A DNA stretch of 64,000 bases, taken from NCBI GenBank assembly GCA_014338405.1, contig JTDE01002130.1:1869-65868 (forward strand), given 5' to 3'. Source of the DNA: Paragonimus skrjabini miyazakii (taxonomy: Eukaryota > Platyhelminthes > Trematoda > Plagiorchiida > Troglotrematidae). Below, one piece after another: positions 12,801-25,500 of this stretch. Every line of letters starts with the position of its first letter. The stretch's first letter is position 1. The notes below the pieces were generated by a model. It saw only the letters and a program-made list of their open reading frames with translations. It had not been told where the DNA came from and made no database searches. The translations under genes and the position numbers were made by a program.

Positions 12801-13163
12801 GGAGTATTGTATGTAGTAAAACAGGAATGTGAAATTCTTAAGATACCTGTCAAGAAGATTCAACCTTACTCTCACTTTAACCCGGGAGTTTTTATATAAG
12901 GTATGAGCATTATGGTGTGTGACTTTTGAGTCTAGATAAAATGCTTCGCTAAAAGTTAGTTTTATTCTAGTCCACGTTTTTCCTTATGGACTGAAGTTGG
13001 CTTTTTTAATGGTCGTTAAGTGTCAGTATCAATTGCCAAAGTACAAATGAGATGATTACATGGATATCTAAATCAGAAAACTCACATAAGTTTTATGCTG
13101 GCTCCAAAATTTGTATGTTAGTTTATGATACACACATACACTGCATAACCGTTCCCTATTGGT
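3858..13163. other. long non-coding stretch with two decayed local duplications
   Basis: No recognisable gene, RNA or transposon coding sequence was found in these 9.3 kb. Two weak tandem duplications are visible: about 4459-4540 resembles 4643-4722 (shared ACGCATTAGA and related words, spacing about 185 bp), and about 10035-10085 resembles 10240-10290 (shared CAGAATAATA, spacing about 205 bp). The longest open frame, 8978-9418 (+, 146 codons), has no recognisable domain and no supporting splice context. Upstream non-coding exons or the promoter of syntenin could lie here but cannot be located by eye. Confidence 0.5.
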
Positions 13164-13169
13164 TTACAG
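13149..13169 (+). promoter_or_regulatory. splice acceptor directly before the syntenin start codon
   Basis: A pyrimidine-rich run ending TTTACAG (13163-13169) stands immediately before ATG at 13170, so the first coding exon starts exactly at the initiator. Either a non-coding 5' exon lies upstream, or the acceptor receives a trans-spliced leader. Flatworm spliced leaders commonly end in AUG, in which case the leader AUG and this ATG would be in frame. Confidence 0.6.
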
Positions 13170-13517
13170 ATGAGTCGATATCCAAAACTTGATGAGACTG
13201 TGCCCAGTGTATCAAAAAACCTTTCACAAAAGGAGACTGACTCTTCCGGTTCAGATAGTGATTCAGATGATAGCGAGTTGGGTCAGTTGGATGATATTTT
13301 CTACGATGAATACGGCAATGTGGTTTGTAAGCCAAACCCCAAGACACCTAATTCAACTTCACAAGTTTCTTCAACTTCCTCCGGAGTACTTGCTACAGGA
13401 GTCGGGTCAACACAAAGTGATATACACAAAAGAACCAAACATCCAGCGGTGAAACAAGTTGTATTGCATAAAGACGCTTCTGGAAAATTGGGCATCAAAC
13501 TACGTCGAATGGGCAAC
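13170..13517 (+). CDS. SDCBP: syntenin exon 1: N-terminal tail and start of PDZ1
   Basis: It encodes residues 1-116 in phase 0: YPKL motif, Ser/Asp stretch (SGSDSDSDDSE), an Asp/Tyr-rich patch (DDIFYDEYG, 41-49), a Ser/Thr/Pro linker, and the first PDZ1 strand and loop (VVLHKDASGKLGIKLRRMGN). It ends AAC before the donor GTGAGT. Reading on past the donor gives a stop at 13581, as expected of intron. The start is chosen because the ATG follows a splice acceptor and the protein start matches the family. Confidence 0.88.
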
Positions 13518-16500
13518 GTGAGTCTTCACTTGACAAGTGGTACTGGGTTTATCGCTAAACATGTTCTTCTTCCTTCTCCTTAAAAACTATAAATCACAAA
13601 TGCACTTCCAGCTGATTGCAGACTTTGCCCTGCCACACGTATTTTCAGCGAAATCTCTCTGAAAAGAAAAACCAGAATTTAGTTTTCGTTCAGTTATATT
13701 TTTCCAGTAGTGTGTCGTTTGTTGAAATATTCAGGGCTAGTGTACCAAGTAAACTGTTGCCTGAGGTTTTTGCTGATTAGTTACTAAGCATTCAGAACAT
13801 AGCAGTATACCATAATGTCCCTTAAATGTTCTGTTCGAATGAAATATTCGAAATATTCGAAAGAAATATTAAACTAACATTAGTTCTTCTAATGATCACT
13901 CCACCATGTCTAGTTTCGTCGACAGTCACTGGGCAATTGAGAATACTTCAGACTGTATTAACGATAACTGAAGCTCTGACCAATGTTTTACCCATTGGGA
14001 CTCGGATGACTGAACTGGTGGAACTGATGTTCTCACCGGCTATCTGCCTGTCAAAGGTATGGGCTTCTCTCTTTTTGGTCATCTATTCTATATCCGTCGC
14101 TCACAATGGGGGATAAAGCAATCTGAACACTGTTACTAGTCGTCACGTACTATCATTTAATTGCACTTACCTAAGCAAAAACTAGGTAAGGGGTCTTCAG
14201 TACTCAACTCTCAAGGATCAAACAGGCACATATTGTGCAAGCCCCACTACCATAACTCAGACATATTACAGTTAAACGAATGTACGATGGTTGTGTATTC
14301 ATTTGCCAAGAATGATTGAAGAAATTTATGATTTCACTGTGCTTCTCAGTGGACATCGTTTATGTCACCCCCGGTAATTACCCGTCGTACATCCAGTGAA
14401 AATTTCTGACTCATTCATGTATGTGGCATCTGAATGAACACAATTCCTTCGAACTAGACAGGCTGACCGACAGACACAAAATTAGTTGCTGATCGTGTGG
14501 AGTATGAAAGGCAGGCTGCAGTTACACAGATTTACCTCAGCACCATGTACGTTCTTATTATACATGAAACTGGTAGCTCACTTCATGTACAAGCTACGAT
14601 CTGGTAAATGAGAAGGAAAGGGTTCGTCTTTCTTGATCACAACTTCAGTTACCAGGTTTGACAAGATCTGTAACAAAAGCATTCACGCACACTATGAACG
14701 TGCTGATGATCTGAAAGTCGAGTGCACAACGGAAGATGACAGGTAATGGCGAAGAGTGAATTACGACCAAGTGAAAGACTGAAATTTGAAGATGTGAATG
14801 CTCTCTTCGGAAAAGATCATGTAACTAGTATGCTGGGCAAATGGTTACTGTGCTAACGCACTACAGTAAAAGTGCATCATTTTAATCATCATCACAACGG
14901 CCTTAATATCAACCAGAACGTACTGTGGTTCTGGCAGTCACTCATGTCATCAGTGGCAGGAAATATCTCAAAATAAGTACATGTCACTGAAAAGACTAAA
15001 AATCAGTAAAGAGAGATTGAAGTTAGATGCAGAACTGATCAAGGGCAGTGCATTTTTGTTTCAAATGTGTTTGCTGGATCCCTACGCACAGGGCTTTGCA
15101 AACCACCCCGTCTGTTTAGTTCCAAGAAGGCATGTCCACAAGATAGTTGTGTCGTGCCTCTGACACCTTTATTTGCTCAATCTGGAATGAACGGTCTGAC
15201 TTGATCAGTATGAAACTTGTTGAAATCGGACATATTGAATTATTCAGAGATTTAGTTTAGCTGTTTGTGCAAGAACTCAAAGGCCTGATGTATTTTACGT
15301 CGGGGCGGTTAACACTATAATTGTGGTCAAGTCTGGTTACCGTTCTTTAAATGTTTGGCATTTTTCTCACTGTGCTATGAGAGTTAAGTAGGAACGTCAG
15401 TTAATAATTTATCAGTGCAGATGATGATGAGGGTGGCAATATTGTTTCAAACAATTAGACTTGGTGTCACAATTAGTGAAAAATTTCGTGAGTTATGCTA
15501 CGCTAGTCCAAAAAACATGGTTCATCACTCATTTTAAAAGGTGAGAAACGTTTTATTGTATCAATTAATGGATTACTTCTTAATAATCAGTGGAAAGAGT
15601 TATTTAGAGATAGCCCAGTGGTCATTGACATCATAATATCACATGATAAATTTACAGTGTTAGTTCACTTGTAAATCAGTTGGAACAATATACACGAAAC
15701 CCACAGTTGTACAGCGGTAAGGTAGCTGTGTATTGAACACACAATTTACTAATTTGCGTACTCTCCGGCGACCCTGGTGGTCTAATGGATAAGTGCTTGG
15801 ACTACACCCTGCTATTTATTCACAGGCCGTGGGTTCGATTCTCCGGCTTGCGTGGTGCCGATGAAACCCAATCAGGTCGAAACAGCTGTCCACCACTTCG
15901 CCGGTGGTCACCGGGACCAACTGTTTACACAGTTGTGTTGTGTGTTTAGTTCTGAACAGCCTGAGTTTATAAATTTGGCGCACAGCCTTCTGTGCCATCC
16001 GGCAGAAGGTGTTACGTGAAATCTGTAAACGTTCTTTCCTCCCTCCTTTCTGAACTAAGGTCAGACCTTAAGGTCAGGTTTATCGTTAAAATGGGATGCT
16101 TGTAGACCCCTGTCCGTGTATTAGGTCAGTACTTCGTGAACAGTGATGAAGTGTGACAAAATGTGCCAAGGAAGTATAAACCATGTGCCAAAGAATTACA
16201 GACCATAAGGTGTTTTGACCTCATTGCTTAAGGTGGGTTTGGGTATGATCCATGACTGTGACTAGTTAAAACAATTCATGGGTTGATGCAGTGATATGGA
16301 TTAATTGGCATCAACTTCAGACAGCTTTGGTTTTTTACTCTGCTTGCTGACTAGAATCCATTAGGTGTTGGTAGTAGGTAGTTGGAAACACTGATGAATA
16401 TGGCCACAACCACAAATAGTGTCAAAACTATCTTTGCGTTTTTAGCCCAGACAGTAATTGAGAGTTGTTATGCATCTCCAGCTCAGGAGAGAAAGAGAAT

Positions 16501-19500
16501 AGAAAAAGCCCGTATAACCAACAACAGCATTGGAGCATACAGCCTTTTAATTTGCACTATTCTTTATTCTTTATGAATTGTCTACTATCTCGACATTGTA
16601 CAATTAATCGTTGTGTCTGAGAAATTAGTCAATAAAGCACACGTTGTTTATCATACTTACTAATAACATCACTTTTTGTCAATACTTGAAAAATAGATAT
16701 TTTTAGTTCTTAAATCGGAGATGATCGGTTTAAATTTTAATCTTAAGACATTCACTAAATACTAACAAGTTCGTTTAAACTATAACTAAGTAGAAACTGT
16801 AGTGAAATGTTTTTAGTCTACTTTCGTTTGCTTTGTTCACTATGCAACATAGGCTATGTATTTCGCCTTCGTGGATGTAAACTCACCTGTCGCAAATGTT
16901 GGAATCGGATTTGCTGACCAACTGGTGCAAGTTCGTGGTGTGAACATTTCGGATATGACAGGATCACAAATGATGCATTGGATCTCTGCAAATCATGCAA
17001 AAGAAATCCATGCAACAGTCGCCCAACGGTAAGCTTAAATTTTTAATGGTTTTTGTACTGTACTGTTGAGAATCACGGATTTCTGTTATTTCCGAGGTAT
17101 GTAGGACGCTCCCGCTGTTCAATCGTCCATATGAATTTGTGTAATTAAACGCACTGTACATTTATTTGCAAGTGATATCTTGGCCTATTCTTGTCCAGAA
17201 TCACAGCTGACCTCTGATTGAATGGTCTTGCATTACAGTGTGACCCAACCTTTTCACACTGAACTTTGGTCGTCTTGCCCGCAATCCCGAGGCTGAGGGC
17301 TATGTTAGCCAACCTGTATGCCAACATTAAACAGCACGCTAGTCGAAATCATTGAACATTTTTGAATTGACCGCTCAGCCTTGCATCCAAAGGAAAAGTT
17401 CCGTTATCAGACTTACTTCCAGTCACTTGACTAATCGCCACCTACTCTTTTAGCCAGTGTGAATTAATACTGTAAAGCTAATTGAAGAGACAAATAATGC
17501 AATGTCCGTGTTTCTGATACAAAGCCCATGTTGGATTCCTAAGCTTTTGCACTTCCTTTCACTTATAGACTGAAATCGACCGGCTGTTTTTTGGTTGGTC
17601 TGAAAACCAGTAAGCACCAACCACAGTCCCAGAAAGGGTTTAGAAAGGATTTTACAAACAGGTAGTCTCATTGATCACCTGCAAAGCGGTGAACAGCTGC
17701 TTCGACCTAGTTAGGTGTCATCAGCACCGGACCACAGCTAAGGAAACTAATGCAAATACTTTCCTGCAATCCCTGCGACCTTGACACCATGGTCCAGTGG
17801 ATGAATACTTGGATTACAACCTGTCGTTTGTTCACAAGTCGTAGGTTCGATTCCCCGGCATGCTTGGGTACTGATGAGACTAGGTCGAAACAGTTGTCCA
17901 TCACTTCACTGGCGGTCACTAGAATCAACTGTTTGAGAAGCCCTTATTCATACATGCACAGTCACGAACTGCGCACCGAACACCAAAGTCTAGACACATG
18001 CTCTTGATTTCTGAAAGAACAACCCGTACAATTAGTTTTTCATCACCTATAGATACTTGTGATTATCCGTCCGTAAACGGATATGATATGTGACCTCCGT
18101 CCAGAGGAAGACTACCAACTCCATCTCATTAACATAGCGTTTGGTAAACGACGCTCCCCATATCTAGTTATTACCGGAGTGTACTCAACAACTTGCACGT
18201 CAATTCCACCGACAGCTAGATTGTGCCATCTTCTCGAAACCAACTGTACAACAATGTGAAAAGAAAACGGCATCCAATGGATGCACCGGACTGATTGAGT
18301 AATTTGGGTTAACCTAATGACAAACCAGTGATAGCAACTTTTGTTCTTGGACCCCAAAGACGATCATAAACACCGTCTGTACTCTGTGGAATAATTGCGG
18401 GATGTTCAATAACTGTTATGGTGGGGCATCACATTGATTACATTGATAACACTAATTGCGATAAGTATTCAAGTCAAGCGTCAAATAGGTCAGATCACAC
18501 AAGCTGCTTTTGATAATTTGATACACTCTCCACAAGGAATGTGTATGAATAGGACTTCATCAAAAATTCATTGTTCAACTAAGTGAACAATTCGTTTGAC
18601 GGTTGGTATATGTGACTGCTAAGCTCAACAAGATACTAACACGGGTTTTCATTCTGCTGAGTTCAGGTATATTAAAAGAAAAGTTTACTACTGTATCTTT
18701 AGCTCCAAATTAATTGCCGTAGCACCGAAATTTTTGTTACAGACCCATCTAAACTTTCAGCTTAAGGTCGTTAATCACTGCTGTTTACCATGTCAGAAAA
18801 CACTTATGAGTTTTAGTAATGAACGTTTACATGCCGAGAAGAACAAGACCGAATAATGGTGGTTTACTGAAGTCAAACTGATTCTGTGCGTAACAAACTA
18901 GTAATCAACAAAACTGTACAAATTTTGACCGAATGGAGTCGGTGCACAAAATTTATCCGTTAAAAATTGGCACCTTATAACGCGATAGAGTAAACAAACG
19001 GATTTAGCAGTGTAAAAGTGAGTGTAGACAGACCAAAGTACCCTTACCAGTAATCAGAATATTGCCCAAGTCATTATCTGCAAGTTCAGCTCTGGAAGAG
19101 GTCCTACGCATGAAGTCAACTAGTGGGGGAGATCGGGCAATTACAGCATTACTCACAAATAGAGGTGGCTGAACGTTTCCATACGACAAGTTAGTTGTGC
19201 CTAGTGTGATGTCAATGACAAGGTGGTCAAACATGTTGCTTCACGAAAACCTGGCTGATGTTCAGATGTTGGCTACTGCATGCATATAATTCGCTCACCA
19301 ACCTTAAAAAGAACAAAACTCGCATTTTCGAAACGAACTGACCAAGACTTTTATGGTAATACGACAGCTGCGATTGATGATTTGCGACGTTGTATTTGTA
19401 TAAGTTGGTGTTGATTATGCCAAAGAAGCAGACTGCTTGAGATCAAAGTTAACACCGGGTAAGTTCGTAATCTGTTGATATCTTGATGGCATCCTGGATG

Positions 19501-22500
19501 GAGAGTTAGCGCCTAACCTGTTAGTCGGGTTTCGAGTCCCTGAGCCACAATTTCGTCACCATATTGCTCATGAAACTGACGGCAGTTCAAAGTCTCTTTT
19601 TGTTGGTTCCACCTAAAATCAAAAGGATCTTGGGCCACGATCATGCATTTTGAACCGCTTTGGACTGTTTTGGTACTTGTTAGCATTGCAACCACCCAAC
19701 ACTGATTATTGAGTATAATAATGTAGAACGACGACATGCAGGCATTATGTGTTTGTTTATTGTTGTATGCTGACTTAATGAAACAAGTACACCGAGCTCA
19801 AAGCTTTGGATCACCCGTTTATGTTATGGGCACACACGTCCCAATATGCCCTCACGTCTGACAAGCCTGTCCTACTCTGTAAAGAGATGGCGATAACATT
19901 GTATTTGGGTACAGTCATAGCTGCGCTCTATGTACGTCGGAAGGGGGGCTAGACACAGATGAGTGGGAGATCCTCTAACTTCGTATAGTCACTGACTGGA
20001 GGTGGCGTGAAATGACCATACAGGTCAAATTGTTTGTATAACAACGGGGCGAACTGAAGTGTTAGTTTATCGCACAACCTAGGGTGCTATAGATATATTA
20101 ATGCTTTGTTCCAAGATGGCTCTTCATGCTGAACAAGTAAGGTTTAATCAGGTTTAAGATGACTTATTCCATATTGCAGATAAAACACTGCTGCTACAAC
20201 CGCGAGTTAGTCAACTTCAACGGTTCTAGTTGTAGTCAGTCATAAGAATACTTGTCTAGAATTCCACGAAGAATGAATAAAACCGTGAAGTCTATTGTGA
20301 GCAACATGCGGGGGAGTCGGCGTTGTTTTGCACACTTTAAACTGCATGTGGGTTTCACTTCCGCTGTGAGCACTAAGACTGACTGTCAGAAATGACACAC
20401 TATAAGCTGTCTAAATGAATGCTTATTTTATGGTTGGGGTGCAAATTTTTCACATTCAGTTAGCGCAGCTGGATATAATTTGACTTGGGTTGCCGTTTTG
20501 TACTTCTTGAAGCCACATGAGATCGAAATAATTGTTGCAATGACTCACGATGCTCATCTTCAAATCGAAATTTCAACATCTATTCCTTCTTTGTTTATAC
20601 CCATGCGATAGGGAGTGCCTATCAGAATCCAACCGGCAACAGTCCACTCGGTCACTATCCTCATGATCGTCACTTGTGATAGAGAGTTTTACACATCGTT
20701 GATGTACAATACGTACACAACTCATTTAGGTAGACGGATGTGAGCCACCTAGAATCGCGTGCTTTTGATTAAGTATAAAACCACGTGTTATACACAATCT
20801 ACTGCTTTACTTTAGAGTGTGTACTGTCCTTCGCAGCCTTCTTCTAGTACTAATTTTGAGGGCATTAAACATTATACAACTATACTGAGCAAGAAACAAC
20901 CACTATTGACTGGAGTTGATGTAATGTGGCGATGTAGTGGCGAATATTGACTGTTTGAGCCCCAAAACATGTTGAAGTAAATGTCTGAGGCTAATAACGA
21001 CTTACTAATACGGCTAAGCTCTTTTCCAATGGTGGTATGTGAACCGGACAAGTACTTGAAGTCAAGGAAGTTAAAACAGACGTGATACAACAACGTTTGA
21101 ACACAACTGCAAAATGTTACTTAAACATTCTTACTGAGGTTTTCACGAATGGTGGTTTACAAAAGTAGATGGAGAGCAAAGTATTTAAAAAATTACAAAT
21201 GTTTTGTCTTCAAGCAACCTCATATTTACCCTTGTGACAACAGGTTCCCTTCAGTTTATCTGAATATCTGTTAACCAACACGAGAATCTTCTTCAGGTCA
21301 CGGAACTATCCCTACATATTTGTTATGGTTCACTTCAAACACAACTGTTTCGTTTTAGTCACTTCGCATTAGCTTATCATTGCTGTCATTTGTTCTCCAC
21401 TTTATATTTGTATAGCAGCTAAAAACTGAAGTCAATCACTAAATAATGGCTGATGTTGCTGCCAAGGATGAACTGAGCAGGCCCTAATGACTATCCGTGA
21501 TAGAACTTATAGAAGTCGAGTGTCATATTTTTCATATCCACACACGAGGTTTGTCACATGACACTTTAGCTGAAGCTTTGTTAATCATATGTATCATATA
21601 TAAATATACGTACAAACGATATGCAACCGGCGTGATAATAGACAGAAAGAAGGTTACAGATAAGATTGGCGTGATCTTCGTTCTCGGGACGGACAGATAG
21701 TGGGATACCGTATTTGAGTTAGTGCATTCGGTCTTCTGCTCACAACGTGCTGAAGGACACAGACGGACAAATTTTTACCCTTTCACTCGTTTTCGGTTGT
21801 ACAATAAATCTGGTAAACTGGCTCAACTGAACTGAATACTTAATGTTTTGTACGATGATTTCAATCTCCTGAGTCACATATTTTATCACTGGGGAAGAGC
21901 TGGTGGTTGGCTACATTACCTTTACAAAACATTCCACTTCGAACGATTAGAAGCAAAGTTAGCGGTTGGAAAGGCACTGTCTATCTGAATCAGCAACATC
22001 AAAGTTGAACGTTTTTATGGAGAGATTTCAGGTTGTTAGTTCTTGGGTTACTTTTTTGTTTGATACTTACTGTATACCTTCTAGAATTTAAAAGTGGAAT
22101 TACTATTTTCTATGGTTGTTCACGACGGACGACCAGGACGACACCACCTTTGATATGTAATGTGGTACTGTACAGAAAAAATGGTCATATAATTCGGACA
22201 GGATCACCACGTTAAAATCAATGTCTGAGACTGGTGTATCCAAAAGATATAAAACAACTTTCACATAACTGCTGGCTTTACTAGCACAGTAAATGCACGA
22301 CTGATGGTGCCGATGTTACCGGGACCTTGGTATCTAACCAGTTCTCAGCCACTTTGTTCAGCACATATCCATGGATGAGAAGTACCACTGTTCTGGTAAA
22401 CTTTCTCTTCCAACATGAATTATACCTGCATTCTTCACTTCCACAAAAGGTGAACAACTGAAAGCATCAAAACATCCACACTTGTTAAACAATCATCATA

Positions 22501-25500
22501 TTTAAGAGGTTTGTTGAGTTTTGTTGTGTTTTTCGAACTAACGTTTTAGCAGATTATAGGAATAGTTGACTCTACTGGTGATAAGAAAACTGTAGTGCTG
22601 TTACATGTATGGCACAAATAAATCAATTTTCTTGAGCGACTAGGTTACTTGAAAGAATTAAGTTAGGGAAAGCCAAAGTGGCATGAAGAGAATAGAACTC
22701 TGAGAGCATTTTTGCATACACATCACTTCGTCCTCCCTTCCTTCTAGTTAAATCAGTATATTTGAAGCATATTACATAGTTCAAAGTCTTCTATTCATCT
22801 GGAATTACGTTCTCAACATATCAATTCTCAAAAAATATATTGTTTAGCCTCACCAGTAAAACTAAATGACCACCACAATAGTAACCAGTAGGTTTGAAAT
22901 GATATAACTACAAATCGTTACAGTGACGTAACACTTGGCATCAGGTTGACTAAAAAAAGTCTTCTGACACCAACAAGGTAGTCATTTAGTGTGTATTGGT
23001 TTTTTTCTCCAGACACGTACGCACGCAGCACGTGAGTTACTTCTCGTTTGCGCAACTATCGCGCAAGATGAGCACATATCAGTCAAAGTATCAGAATGCA
23101 GGTGCTTCGTAGATGCATCGGTACTTCTACGGCGAATTTATGTCACCCTGTTATCCCATAAGAGTAGCCAGAGAATGTAGGTAACTTTCCTTTCCACCAG
23201 GTCTTGAGATCTACTGATTAACACACTGGAAGCAGGCAGTATTATGGCTCTGAACTCAAGCGCACTCTGGTAACTATCACCTTCATATTAGCCAAGAGCC
23301 TGACCAAAAGGTACTGTGGCTTGGGTTGTCGCTCGTCTTAACAGTGACATGGAACAATCTAGAAGAAAACGTCACTAATAAAGTTGAAAATTAATGAAAG
23401 GTTAAACGGGAGCACTATAAATGATATGGATGTAGATATAGCACTGACCGTTATGGCGTTTCTAACGAGCAATCGGAATGATCACGAGGACTGCAGCCAG
23501 ACAGGTGGCACCTACTCAATCGTTTTCGCAGACGGCAATGCCCTACATATAAAGCACGACGGAACAGGGTGGCTCGCCACCTTTATATGAAAGAAGCAAA
23601 CCACGCATTCAAATGGCGTTCGTTGTGGAGAAGAATGCGTCAGCCTGGAAATCAAGTTTTATATTTACAGGGGATGTTACATCATTGTCCCCTTCTAAAT
23701 TATCCAAATAGAAAAGTGAACTGTTTGTCTGTTAATAGCACACGTGAGTAGTATACAAAGGTTGTTTCTTTGCGGAGTGAATCATTTGCAGAAATACTTC
23801 GTATGTCTCAGATGACACAGCAAGTGCCACATAACATCATACAGTTCCTATTGCTGGTTTTAATTTGACTGAAGCCCAGATTCATAGTAAGTGGATCGTT
23901 TCACATGTAGCATTTTGTAAAATGGAGGAAATTTATGACTCGTGTGGATAGCGTGGGAATAAATGCTCTCAGTTGATAAATGGACTTCCTGCCTGGCTGG
24001 TGTTGGTGCGCGAAGGCGATAATGGTGGTACTGTGATAATGTGAGATGTGATTTAGAGAAGCGATCATTGAGAGCCATTGGCGGTAATTAGGAGCGGGTT
24101 TTCAATTACAGGAATGAGTTAGATAACTGTGGTGGACGTTATGCAAATTCATATTCTTATGTTGGTGTATGGGGACGCTTACTGCACTGTCTGTATTTCT
24201 CACACATGAGCATCGCTACATCTCATCAAGGTGATGGCTGACTAGATTTTGTTCATCTCACTACAATAGGGCCTCTGACTTGCGAAATGTATGTTTAACT
24301 TTCGTGCCAAACAAATCCTGCTTTAAATCCACCAAAACGTTTCGTTGTATACATTTGTGAAGAGTTTCCACAAACCTTGCTATTGTAGGTTACATGATGA
24401 TGTCCTCAAATGACTGGGAGAAGCTGAGTAAGTTTCTCACTGTCAAGCGGAACTGAAGACAGTAGTCTCGTGGTTTAGACACTGAGCTATGTGCGTTTTT
24501 TAACGTATAACTAATAAGCTTATAACAAATTACTCGTCAGAATTGTAACTTGTTTTCAGTCTGTCCGACCTACAACACTTACCTTCAGAAACTAATCTAA
24601 ATACACTGGTGCTGTTTTAGGTCTGAGTTACGTTGCGTGGCATCAATCTTGCAATATAAAGAATCTAGTGCGGTAGAATATGTAGTAAATGTCATGCGAC
24701 TGATTTAACTTTAAGCGTGAATTTACTCTCACTAATCGATGACAAAACCACTTACCGATCATATCCTACAGATTCAGGCTTCGGTTAAACTAACTGCTTC
24801 TTCCCAATCTTGGACAACCTGACATTATTCAGCCCACGTGTAACACAGTAAGTCGCATCGCAATAACTTCCGTTGGTTGACAAAGCTTGAAAGAAGGACA
24901 ACAAGCATAAGACAAGTCTAAACTTTCCGACAAATCTGAGTGGTTTTCCGTTTGTGGGTATCTGCTTCAATGATTGAAAATCTTGGTTGGAACTAACTGT
25001 GCTGACAATTGTGTATGTTTACATCAATAGACCGTGGACAATACACCCCAGCCTTGTCCAAAGCTACACAGAATACTGCCTATATTCGCTATACATGTTA
25101 CTGTGTTGATGTTCTCAATCTATTAACTTGTGCAAAACGTGTATTTGTGCACGGTTTAAAATAAATGATTTGAAACAGCTCGCCTGTTAACAACTAGTTC
25201 CTATCACGCAGTTGAGTACTACTGATAGAAATAATTTTCTCTCCGATGTTATGGTATATATTCTTTATCTCCTTGTCAAACAGTGAATGTGACCACAGTC
25301 TCGATAACTAAAAAAGCAAATGCCGTCACAAATAAGTTATTCTTTCTTAGTCCACAGCAAGTGCTAATCAATGGTGCTTAAGTTGAAACTTTGTGTCAAG
25401 TCAATCAATAAACCTATGAAACTTATTGGATTCAGTCTTACCAGCTAGGCTATATTTTGACTTACAATGCTATGTGTAGGATTGGTACATTATTCTCCTA

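Noticed and set aside
13826..14116. 96-codon frame in syntenin intron 1 as an extra exon
   Set aside because: No syntenin-like sequence, and exon 1 joins exon 2 in phase without it.
15770..15850. A functional tRNA gene (box A and box B with good spacing)
   Set aside because: The acceptor and anticodon stems do not close, and the same head with a shared non-tRNA body recurs at 17771, so it is a SINE.
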